This document shows positions 25,418-33,108 of a DNA stretch of 64,000 nucleotides, piece after piece. The position numbers and the translations under genes were made by a program. How positions within the stretch are numbered: the stretch's first letter is position 1; the number at the start of each line of letters is the position of its first letter. The stretch is from Fen-1058 sp964398185 (GTDB taxonomy: Bacteria; Chloroflexota; Anaerolineae; Fen-1058). Where the stretch lies: positions 1 through 64,000 of the forward strand of contig CAYNML010000010.1 in assembly GCA_964398185.1 (NCBI GenBank), read 5' to 3'. Below the pieces are notes generated by a model. That model did not search any database. It was not told the DNA's origin and was given only the letters and a program-made list of their open reading frames with translations.

Positions 25418-27433
25418 ATGTTGATGCGACGTTACGGAGTGGTGATGGTCTTGTTTGTCTTGCTCGCTGTGGCCGCGTGCACGGCGCCGCCCACGCCGCA
25501 GCCCACGCCGACGATCACCCTGACGCCGACTATTACGCGCACGCCCACGGTGACGCCCACGCCGACGGTGACGCCCACACCCACCGCGCCGGCGTCGCGT
25601 CATCCCGGCGTGTTGATCTATCTGGCCGAGAGCGAGCCGGACACGCTCGATCCGCACGTCGATTACACGGCGGCGGGCGCGGGCGTGCTGCACAACATCT
25701 ACGAGACACTCGTCACCTACGACAAATCCAATCCGGCGGAATTTGTGTCGCTGCTGGCCGAGTATGTGCCGGAGCCCGTCGTCGCCGAAGACGGCAGCGT
25801 CACCTACACCTTCGTCATTCCCGACGGGATCAAATTCCAGCAGGGTGGTGAGGTCAGCGCAGAAGACGTGGCTTACTCGTTGTGGCGCGCGGCCTTGCTG
25901 GGTCGCACCGATCGGGCGGGCACGATCTTCGATGCGCCGACCCGCACCCCGGGTTTCCTGCTGCTCGAGGCGCTCTTCGGGGTGGACGATGCCGCGCTGT
26001 TGGTCGACGACACCGGTCGCTTCGTCGGCGATCCGGAGTTCCTGCGCATGGCCAAAGCCAACGCGCTGCGGGCCGCCTGCGAACAAGTGAAGTCGGCGGT
26101 CACGTATGACACCTGGGGCCGCACCGTCGTTGTCAAACTGCCGCGGCCTTACGCGCCGCTCATGTCGGTGCTGGCCACGCCGGGCGCGTCGATCCTGTCG
26201 AAAAAATGGCTGGTCGATCACGGCGAGTGGGACGGCGACTGTCAGACCTGGCACTATTTCTACGGCCTGCCTCCAACCGCTGGGCTGATCCGCGCCCAGG
26301 CGAACGGCACCGGACCGTATCAACTCGATCACTGGACCGCGGGCGCGGAGCTCGTCTTGACGGCGAATCCAGGCTATCGCCAGGGGCCGCCCCGGATCGA
26401 TCGGGTGGAGATCAAACCGATCGGCAATTTCGATCAGCGCCGGCAGTTTTTGCAGACGCGCGAAGCGGATCTCATCGCGGCGGCAGCGCCCGATCAGCTG
26501 ACGCAGCTCGACGAACTGGTGCGCGAACAGTGCGATCTGAACGGCCAGTGCGACGTGATCAATTTCAAAGGTTCGCTGCGACGCTACGCCGGTCTGCCGT
26601 CGCTCACGCGGTATAACGTCTTCTTCAACTTCGCGCTGCCCGAGGGTAGTCCGTATGCGGGCAGCGGACAGCTCGACGGGCAGGGCGTGCCGCCGGACTT
26701 CTTCGCCGACGGGCATGTGCGTCGCGCTTTCGAGGCCTGTTTTGATCGCAGCGCCTTCATCAGCGGTACGCTGGCCGGGCAGGGCGAAATACCGCTGGCG
26801 ATCACGCTGCCCGATCAGCCCGGCTACGCGGGCAGCCCCGCCGCCGATTTCGATCCGGCGCGCTGCGCGGATGAATTCAAAGCCGCTGAGTTTCGCACCG
26901 CGGATGATCTGACGCTGTGGGACACCGGCTTTGCGCTGCAACTGCCGTATCGCGACGGCGACAGCGTGCAGCAGGCTGTGGTCGATCAGCTGGCGCGGCA
27001 GATCGCGCAGGTCAACGCGAATTTCGTCATCACGCCGGTGGCGATCTCGACGCTGGACTGGCTGCGCGAATTGCGCGCCGGGCAGATTCCGCTGGCTGCC
27101 ATCGGCTGGCAGGAGGACCTTCACGATCCGCACAACTGGTATCGGCCCTATCTGTTGGATACCTACACGGCGCGCTTCAACCTGCCGGCTGACCTGGCGG
27201 AAAAGTATCGGGTCTTGATCGATCAGGGCGCGATCGAGTATGATGCGGCCGCGCGCGCCGCCACCTATGCCGCACTGAACGCTGCGTTGTCCGCTGATGC
27301 CGCGTTGATCATGCTGCCGTATGCGTTTTCGGCGCGCTATGAGCCGGTCTACCTCAAGGGCTGGCTCAACGGCCTGAGCATGAATCCGCTGCTGCCCGAT
27401 CCCGGTTACGTGTACGAATATTCGGAGCGTTAG
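25418..27433 (+). CDS. Family-5 peptide-binding lipoprotein
   Basis: A 671-residue SBP_bac_5 receptor. The start at 25418 follows TGAGGA; the first residues form a signal peptide ending in the lipobox VAAC (Cys about residue 21), then a long Thr/Pro linker (TPTPTVTPTPT type), then the mature domain VLIYLAESEPDTLDPHVDY. It shares many stretches with the receptor at 16425-18362, such as GTGPYQLDHWTAG and GWQEDLHDPHNWYRPY, so the two are paralogues. No permease genes adjoin it; it may feed the OppBCDF channel with a different ligand range. Confidence 0.92.
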   Translation: MLMRRYGVVMVLFVLLAVAACTAPPTPQPTPTITLTPTITRTPTVTPTPTVTPTPTAPASRHPGVLIYLAESEPDTLDPHVDYTAAGAGVLHNIYETLVTYDKSNPAEFVSLLAEYVPEPVVAEDGSVTYTFVIPDGIKFQQGGEVSAEDVAYSLWRAALLGRTDRAGTIFDAPTRTPGFLLLEALFGVDDAALLVDDTGRFVGDPEFLRMAKANALRAACEQVKSAVTYDTWGRTVVVKLPRPYAPLMSVLATPGASILSKKWLVDHGEWDGDCQTWHYFYGLPPTAGLIRAQANGTGPYQLDHWTAGAELVLTANPGYRQGPPRIDRVEIKPIGNFDQRRQFLQTREADLIAAAAPDQLTQLDELVREQCDLNGQCDVINFKGSLRRYAGLPSLTRYNVFFNFALPEGSPYAGSGQLDGQGVPPDFFADGHVRRAFEACFDRSAFISGTLAGQGEIPLAITLPDQPGYAGSPAADFDPARCADEFKAAEFRTADDLTLWDTGFALQLPYRDGDSVQQAVVDQLARQIAQVNANFVITPVAISTLDWLRELRAGQIPLAAIGWQEDLHDPHNWYRPYLLDTYTARFNLPADLAEKYRVLIDQGAIEYDAAARAATYAALNAALSADAALIMLPYAFSARYEPVYLKGWLNGLSMNPLLPDPGYVYEYSER

Positions 27434-27441
27434 GGGGCGCC

Positions 27442-27849
27442 ATGTCCGACATCCAGGCCGACTTTCTCAAGTTGGAACTGCAGCTGCAATTTCTGGAAGC
27501 CGCCATGGCCGACACGGCCTTCGTGGTCAGCCAGCTCGTGAAAGCGCTGCATTGCTCGCCTGACACCGGCGATCAGGGCAGCGAATTGCAGGCCGCCGAG
27601 CACCGGCTGCACACCTTGTTACATCACATCCGGGCGTCCACGCAGCACGAGATTGAAACGGAAGATCAGGTGCGGGCGGGGCAGCGTCTTTATCGCGAAC
27701 TGCTGGGCGACTTTGAAACGGCGACGCGCGACTTCACTGATCGCGCCACCGCTCTCGCCGCATCGCTGCCTGCCGACGAACAAGCCGCCGTGCAGGTTCA
27801 CCTGGCGGCGCTGCGCGACTTCTGCGAGGATTTCTCCGCGTTGAGTTGA
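27442..27849 (+). CDS. Helical protein of unknown function
   Basis: A 135-residue, mostly helical protein (MSDIQADFLKLELQLQFLEA) without signal peptide or membrane segment. Heptad-like leucine spacing suggests a coiled coil over residues 5-45 and 60-130. It starts nine bases after the stop of the binding-protein gene and is probably co-transcribed. I recognise no family. Confidence 0.6.
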   Translation: MSDIQADFLKLELQLQFLEAAMADTAFVVSQLVKALHCSPDTGDQGSELQAAEHRLHTLLHHIRASTQHEIETEDQVRAGQRLYRELLGDFETATRDFTDRATALAASLPADEQAAVQVHLAALRDFCEDFSALS

Positions 27850-28062
27850 GGTGGAGCGCTGTCATTCCCGCGCGCCGTTGGCGGGAATTTATTCGACAAC
27901 CAACGCGACATGCCGGATGTCCGACACGCCCTGTCCGCGCTGCCCTCAGGCACACCTGCACCTACTGTTTGCAGTCCCACGGGAGGCGGTGCACTACGGT
28001 GTGACGAGTGGATGCAACTCTCTCGTCTTCGACTCCGTTTCCTCTTTGACTCCATTTCGTTC

Positions 28063-28075
28063 TATAATCACTGGC
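28063..28075 (+). promoter_or_regulatory. -10 box of the hybrid kinase gene, leaderless arrangement
   Basis: A perfect TATAAT (28063-28068) lies seven bases before ATG 28076, with no ribosome-binding site and only weak -35 candidates. The stretch 27850-28062 holds no gene. Confidence 0.6.
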
Positions 28076-30112
28076 ATGCCAAACGATCGCGCCACCATTC
28101 TCGTGGTCGACGACGACCCTCTGATTGCGGGTTTCCTCAACGAGCTGCTGAGCGAAGCGGGCTACACGGTGCGCCTGGAGCCGACGGGCCAGGGCGCGCT
28201 CGATCGGTTGCACTCGCCCGAGCGGGAGGAGATCGATCTGGTGCTGCTGGATGTGATGCTGCCCGACGTGGACGGCTATACCGTGTGCCGCCGCCTGCGC
28301 TCGACCCCGCGCACCGCGCGGCTGTTGATCATCATGGTCACGGGCCGCGACAAGCCCACGGAGAAGACGCTGGGCCTCGACCTCGGTGCGGACGACTACA
28401 TCCCCAAGCCGTTCGATCCGCAGGAACTGCTGGCGCGCGTGCGCTCCATGCTGCGCCTGCATCGCGCCGAGCAGGATCTGTGGACGCGCAATCAGGCGCT
28501 GGCCGCGCTGAACGCCGTAGCGCAGACCATCGGCCGCGCCGTGGAACTGCCGGACGTGCTGCGCTCCGCGCTCGAGCAGGTGCTTGATTCGCTGCAACTC
28601 CCGGCGGGGTTGATTACGCTGCGCTCAGCCGGCGGGCATCAAGTCGTTGCGGTGCAGCGCTGGCCGGCCGCCAACGAGCCGCCCAATATCCTGCTGGCCG
28701 AGCAGGTGGCGCAGACCGGCGAGCCGGTGATGATCGAACGGACGGCGTGTGTGCCGCTGATCAGCCGCAATCGCGTGCTGGGTGTGCTGACCGTCGCAGG
28801 CCTGACGCGCAGCGGGCCGGATGCGCTCGAGTTGTTGACGGCCATTGGCAGCCAGATCGGCGCGGCGATTGAGCGCGCGCGGTTGTATCAAGACGCGCAG
28901 CAGCGCAGCGAAGACCTGGCCGTGCTCAACGAGATCACGCGCGCCGTCACCTCATCGCTGGACCTCGATCGCGTTCTCACGACTTCGCTGCACAGCATCC
29001 GCCAGATTTTGCATGTGGAAGCCGGGTCGTTGATCTTGCTGGATGCGGACACGGGCGAGCCGCACTTTCGCAACACGCTGCCCGCGTTGGAAGATTGGAT
29101 CCGCCGCGACACGGCGCGGGCCGACGGCGGCGTCATCAATACGGTGATCACGCTGCGCGAGCCGTTGATCATCAAAGACGCGCAAGCGGGGCCTGCCGGG
29201 GATGGCGACTTTGACCTGCGCAATTTGCTGGCGGCGCCCCTCATCGTCAAAAGCCGTGTGCAGGGCGTCATTGTCGTGATCAATCGATCGGAGGGGGCCT
29301 TCACCAGCGACGATCTCGAGCTGCTGCAGTTTCTGGCCGGCGCGGTGGCGGTGGCCGCCGAAAACGCGCGCCTGTACGGCGAGCTGGCCGATTTTGCGCG
29401 CGAGCTGGAACGATCGCAGGCGCAGTTGATTCAAGTGGAGAAGCTGGCGGCGACGGGGCGTCTCGCCGCTTCCCTGGCGCACGAGATCAACAATCCTTTG
29501 CAGGCCATTCACAACTGCCTGCACCTGGTGATCAATCGTCCGCTGAACGACGAGAAGAAAAAGTATTATCTGAGCCTGGCGCAAAACGAAGTGGAGCGCC
29601 TGATCACGCTGGTGCAGCGCACGCTGGAATTCTATCGCCCGTCACAGGGGCGCGCCGCGGCCACCGACGTGAATCGCCTGATCGAGAATGTGCTGGCCCT
29701 GACCAGCAAGCGGCTGGAACATGACCGCGTGCAAGTGCGCACGCAGCTGCAAGCCGACTTGCCGGCGATGTCCGTCGTGCCCGATCAGTTGACGCAGGTC
29801 TGCTTGAATCTGATCATCAACGCGGTGGAGGCGATGCCGCAGGGCGGCACCTTGACGATCGGCTCGGCGCAGCGCGGCGACTGGCTGGCGATCGAGGTTC
29901 AGGACACCGGGGCGGGCCTGACCCCCGCTGAAGCCACGCGCATCTTTGAGCCGTTCTATACCACCAAAGCCGACGGCACCGGATTGGGTTTGGCCGTGAG
30001 CTATGGTATCATCCAGCAGCACGGCGGACGCATTGAGGTGAGCAGCACGCCAGGGCAGGGCACCACCTTCACCGTGCTACTGCCCGTACAGCGCAGCGAC
30101 GAAGACGCCTAG
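28076..30112 (+). CDS. Receiver-GAF-GAF hybrid histidine kinase
   Basis: A 678-residue signalling protein. Residues 1-125 are a receiver domain with phosphoacceptor Asp59 in VLLDVMLPD and Lys in YIPKPFD. Two GAF domains follow (about 150-280 and 290-440), then the HisKA helix with His469 in LAHEINNP and a HATPase domain with LNLIINAVEAM, VQDTGAGL and GTGLGLAV. No membrane segment, so the signal is cytoplasmic, via GAF ligands or the N-terminal receiver. A response-regulator gene follows after 29 nt and is its likely partner. Confidence 0.93.
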   Translation: MPNDRATILVVDDDPLIAGFLNELLSEAGYTVRLEPTGQGALDRLHSPEREEIDLVLLDVMLPDVDGYTVCRRLRSTPRTARLLIIMVTGRDKPTEKTLGLDLGADDYIPKPFDPQELLARVRSMLRLHRAEQDLWTRNQALAALNAVAQTIGRAVELPDVLRSALEQVLDSLQLPAGLITLRSAGGHQVVAVQRWPAANEPPNILLAEQVAQTGEPVMIERTACVPLISRNRVLGVLTVAGLTRSGPDALELLTAIGSQIGAAIERARLYQDAQQRSEDLAVLNEITRAVTSSLDLDRVLTTSLHSIRQILHVEAGSLILLDADTGEPHFRNTLPALEDWIRRDTARADGGVINTVITLREPLIIKDAQAGPAGDGDFDLRNLLAAPLIVKSRVQGVIVVINRSEGAFTSDDLELLQFLAGAVAVAAENARLYGELADFARELERSQAQLIQVEKLAATGRLAASLAHEINNPLQAIHNCLHLVINRPLNDEKKKYYLSLAQNEVERLITLVQRTLEFYRPSQGRAAATDVNRLIENVLALTSKRLEHDRVQVRTQLQADLPAMSVVPDQLTQVCLNLIINAVEAMPQGGTLTIGSAQRGDWLAIEVQDTGAGLTPAEATRIFEPFYTTKADGTGLGLAVSYGIIQQHGGRIEVSSTPGQGTTFTVLLPVQRSDEDA

Positions 30113-30141
30113 GCCCAGCACTGTTGCCGGCAGGTTCAACC

Positions 30142-30981
30142 ATGAACACACCAGAGACCAATCCTGATCCGACTGCGCAAGCCAGTCTCATCCCGTACCT
30201 TCTCGTCGTCGACGATGAGCTGGCAATGCGCGAAAGCTTGCGTGAGATTTTGGAACTGGAAGGCTTTCGTGTCGCGCTGGCCGAGAGCGGCGAAATGGCG
30301 CTGGAGATTCTGCGCCAATCCCCGATCGATGTGATGCTGCTCGATCTGAAGATGAAGGGCATGGACGGTCTGGAAACCACCGAGGCCGCCAAGCAAGTGT
30401 CGCCGGATACCGTCATCATCATGCTGACGGCGCACGGCACGCTGGAATCAGCCATCGGCGCCATGCGCTATGGGGCGTTCGATTATTTGCTGAAGCCGGC
30501 GGCGGTGGGCGACATCATCGCCAGTGTGCAGCGCGGCCTGGCGCACCGCGCGCAGATGATGCGCCAGCGTGATCTGGTGGGTCTGATGCAGCGCGCCATC
30601 ACCGAACTGCAGCCCGCGCCCGTGGCGTTGCCGGGCAAAAGCGGCGAGCGCCATTTGAAGCTGCGCGAGATCGATCTGGATTTGCAGCGGCACGTGGCCA
30701 CGGTGCGCGGTCGTGTGCTGGACCTGACGCTGACCGAATTCAGGATGCTGACGTATTTAATGGAACGCCCGGATCAAGTGGTTCCGCCGCACGAACTGGT
30801 GGGCGCGGTGCAGGGCTACAAAGCCGACGAGCACGAGGCGCGCGCCATCGTGCGGGTGCACATTCGCCGCCTGCGCCAGAAGATCGAAGTTGATCCCGAT
30901 CAGCCGGAATACGTGCTGAACGTGCGCGGCGTGGGTTACGTCTTTGCCCTGGAGCGGGCCCATTCCGTCACACAACCGTAA
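30142..30981 (+). CDS. Response regulator with NtrC-type receiver and winged-helix DNA-binding domain
   Basis: A 279-residue regulator. The receiver (about 15-135) has phosphoacceptor Asp68 in MLLDLKMKGMDG and the LTAHG and LLKPAAV motifs typical of NtrC-like receivers, yet the output domain (about 175-270) is an OmpR/PhoB winged helix (LTLTEFRMLTYLMERPDQVV ... VHIRRLRQKIE). Start chosen at ATG 30142; the TTG at 30124 is upstream. It directly follows the hybrid kinase, so the pair is probably one system. Targets unknown. Confidence 0.9.
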   Translation: MNTPETNPDPTAQASLIPYLLVVDDELAMRESLREILELEGFRVALAESGEMALEILRQSPIDVMLLDLKMKGMDGLETTEAAKQVSPDTVIIMLTAHGTLESAIGAMRYGAFDYLLKPAAVGDIIASVQRGLAHRAQMMRQRDLVGLMQRAITELQPAPVALPGKSGERHLKLREIDLDLQRHVATVRGRVLDLTLTEFRMLTYLMERPDQVVPPHELVGAVQGYKADEHEARAIVRVHIRRLRQKIEVDPDQPEYVLNVRGVGYVFALERAHSVTQP

Positions 30982-31056
30982 CTTGATAGAAACGTGGCTG
31001 CGGCCTGATTCATGTTATCCTTACACTCGATGGTTACTCTATCGAGCGAGGTTAAC

Positions 31057-31467
31057 GTGCAACACGGTAAGGTCGGCACAGAGCTGGAGCGCGCCATTCA
31101 ACGCTTGCAGGATTTGCGTTTTGAAGTCGGCGCGCAAGTGGTGTGGCTGGCCGACCGGACGGGCCAGGTGCTGGCCGAAGCGGGCATGGTTGAGCGGGTG
31201 GTGCCGGCGGAGATGGTGGAACTGGTCAACCGCAGTTTTGATTCATCACTGCAACTGGTGCAGCAGCTGCGCGAAGATCGCTCGTTCAATCTGGTGTACC
31301 ACGAAGGCACGCGCTTCGACATCTACTCGTCCAACATCGATCACGCGCGCTTCATCGTGTTGGTGTTCGATCGACGACAGGGGCCGAATCGCATCGGCAT
31401 TGTGTGGCTGTATACCAAGCGCGCCGTGCAGGATCTGTATAACCTGCTGACGCATGAAGAAGCATAG
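31057..31467 (+). CDS. Roadblock/LC7-like domain protein
   Basis: A protein of about 136 residues with a Roadblock/LC7 (MglB-like) fold pattern: helix TELERAIQRLQ, strands GAQVVWLADRTGQVLAEAG, a middle helix and strands FDIYSSNIDHARFIVLVFD and RIGIVWLYTKRAVQDLYNLL. Such proteins regulate small GTPases or act as scaffolds. GTG 31057 has GCGAGG upstream; ATG 31030 and 31012 are alternatives, with TACACT at 31022 as a possible -10 box. It follows the two-component pair on the same strand and converges on moaA with three bases between. Confidence 0.7.
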   Translation: MQHGKVGTELERAIQRLQDLRFEVGAQVVWLADRTGQVLAEAGMVERVVPAEMVELVNRSFDSSLQLVQQLREDRSFNLVYHEGTRFDIYSSNIDHARFIVLVFDRRQGPNRIGIVWLYTKRAVQDLYNLLTHEEA

Positions 31468-31470
31468 CGC

Positions 31471-32448
31471 CTATCCGCCTATCTGCGACATCACCCGTTC
31501 CAGCGGAATCAAGCCCTCCGGCAAGCCATGGCCCCACGGCTTGCGCCAGATCAAACTCCGGATCAGTTCTTCTAATTCAGCATCGGTCGCGCCGCGCCGC
31601 AGCGGCGTCAGCAGATCGCCTTCGTCGTCGCGCAGCAGGCACAGGCGCAGGTGCCCGTCGGCGGTGAGCCGCACGCGCGAGCACGAGGCGCAGAAGGGAT
31701 TGGTCAATGTGCTGATGAATCCCACGGCGGCGCGCGCGCCCTCCAGCTGATAGAGCCGCGCTTCCCCGTCGAGCCGCCCCTCAGCGATCGGGTGGAGTGG
31801 GCCGACTTCGGTCTCAATGCGCTCCATGATCTCGGCCTGCGCGATGGTGGCGTTCTGCGCGAACTCGGCCACATCACCAAACGGCATCATCTCGATAAAG
31901 CGCACCTGCCACGGATAAGCCAGCGTCAGGCGCGCCAGATCGGGCACGTCCTGCTCGTTGAAGCCGCGCGCGATGACGGCGTTGATCTTGATGGGGGTGA
32001 GTCCCGCCGCTTCAGCCGCGTACACGCCGTCGAGCACTTTGTCCAGATGACCCCAGCGCGTGACATGGTGGAAGCGCTCGGGATCAAGCGTGTCGATGCT
32101 GACGTTGACGCGCTCCAGGCCGGCGGCTTTCAGCGGCGCGGCCAGTTCAGTCAACCGCAGGCCGTTGGTGGTCAGGGAGATGCGCGTGATACCCGCCGCG
32201 CGGATGTCGCGCACGATGGTGAGCAGCTCGGGATGCACCGTTGGCTCGCCGCCGGTCAAACGGATCTTGTCCACACCGAGCCGCGCGAAGAGGCGCACCA
32301 GGCGGCGGATCTCGGCGGTGGTCAGCAGCTCGTCATTGGGCTGAAAGACCATGTCTTCGCTCATGCAATACACACAGCGCATATTGCACTTGTCGGTGAG
32401 CGAGATGCGCAGATAGTGAATGTCGCGTCCGAATGAATCTAAAGGCAT
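31471..32448 (-). CDS. moaA: GTP 3',8-cyclase (molybdenum cofactor biosynthesis)
   Basis: A 325-residue radical-SAM enzyme that starts molybdopterin synthesis by converting GTP to cyclic 3',8-dihydro-GTP. The radical-SAM cluster motif CNMRCVYC lies near residue 20, LTGGEPTVHPEL follows, and the second cluster has PFCASCSRVRLTADGHLRLC near residue 255. The protein ends in Gly-Gly, the conserved tail needed for activity. Other moa genes are not in the window. A TACAAT box (minus, plus-coordinates 32503-32508) may drive it. Confidence 0.95.
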   Translation of the reverse strand: MPLDSFGRDIHYLRISLTDKCNMRCVYCMSEDMVFQPNDELLTTAEIRRLVRLFARLGVDKIRLTGGEPTVHPELLTIVRDIRAAGITRISLTTNGLRLTELAAPLKAAGLERVNVSIDTLDPERFHHVTRWGHLDKVLDGVYAAEAAGLTPIKINAVIARGFNEQDVPDLARLTLAYPWQVRFIEMMPFGDVAEFAQNATIAQAEIMERIETEVGPLHPIAEGRLDGEARLYQLEGARAAVGFISTLTNPFCASCSRVRLTADGHLRLCLLRDDEGDLLTPLRRGATDAELEELIRSLIWRKPWGHGLPEGLIPLERVMSQIGG

Positions 32449-32536
32449 GGGCCGCTACCTCAAAACACGGTGAGTGGGTCTGTGGGGGAGGGTGTGTGCA
32501 TCGATTGTAACATGCGCCTATGGCAGCGTCAATCGA

Positions 32537-32571
32537 TTGACGACCGGCGGAATAGCAGGTACAGTCATTCC
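32537..32571 (+). promoter_or_regulatory. Leaderless promoter of the GNAT gene
   Basis: TTGACG (32537-32542), 17-nt spacer, TACAGT (32560-32565), six bases, ATG at 32572. This is the clearest leaderless promoter in the window. Confidence 0.75.
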
Positions 32572-33024
32572 ATGTCCGAGACCTACACCATCCGATCGGC
32601 TACCGCAGCCGACGAAGCCGCCATCAAGGCCATGATCCGCGCCGAGCATCTCGATCCATTCAACGTACACTGGCCGAATTTTCTGGTGGCCGAGGAAGCA
32701 GGGCGCCTCATCGGCATCGGGCAGGTGAAGCCGTTTCGCAGCGGACGCGAGTTGGGCTCGCTGGTCGTGGTGGCGGATTGCCGCGAGAACGGCGTGGGCG
32801 GCGCGTTGATCAACGCGTTGATCGCGCGCGAGGATGGCCCCCTGCTGTTGTTCTGCCTGGCTTTCCGCGAGCCGTACTACGCCCGGTTCGGCTTCAGGCG
32901 CTGCGGTCGGCGCGAGCTGCGCGGCGAACTCAAGTTGAAGTATGTGGCGGGTTCGATCATGACGCGTTTGATCGGCAAGCGCCTGAGCGTGATGCGGCGG
33001 CCTGCCGGTTTGCGCGACGCCTGA
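32572..33024 (+). CDS. GNAT-family N-acetyltransferase
   Basis: A 150-residue acetyltransferase. MSETYTIRSATAADEAAIK opens the fold, LVVVADCRENGVGGALINALI is the acetyl-CoA pyrophosphate-binding segment (motif A), and EPYYARFGFRRCG is the C-terminal motif B. Length fits a single-domain GNAT. The start follows a promoter that leaves no leader. The 3' end contains the -35 box (TTGCGC) of the downstream activator gene. The substrate cannot be told. Confidence 0.88.
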   Translation: MSETYTIRSATAADEAAIKAMIRAEHLDPFNVHWPNFLVAEEAGRLIGIGQVKPFRSGRELGSLVVVADCRENGVGGALINALIAREDGPLLLFCLAFREPYYARFGFRRCGRRELRGELKLKYVAGSIMTRLIGKRLSVMRRPAGLRDA

Positions 33025-33038
33025 GAAAGCGCTATACT
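33010..33038 (+). promoter_or_regulatory. Promoter of the DhaR-like activator gene
   Basis: TTGCGC (33010-33015), 17-nt spacer, TATACT (33033-33038). The -35 box lies inside the GNAT gene. The leader to ATG 33109 would be about 64 nt. Confidence 0.7.
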
Positions 33039-33108
33039 CAACTGCGCGTGCTTCTCGAGTCTGTCCGGCATAGATCGGTCCGTCTCTCCATGGGTACAGA
33101 GCCAGGCC

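Noticed and set aside
27851..28075. N-terminal extension of the hybrid kinase
   Set aside because: The 75 extra codons are not domain-like, and a perfect -10 box lies just before ATG 28076.
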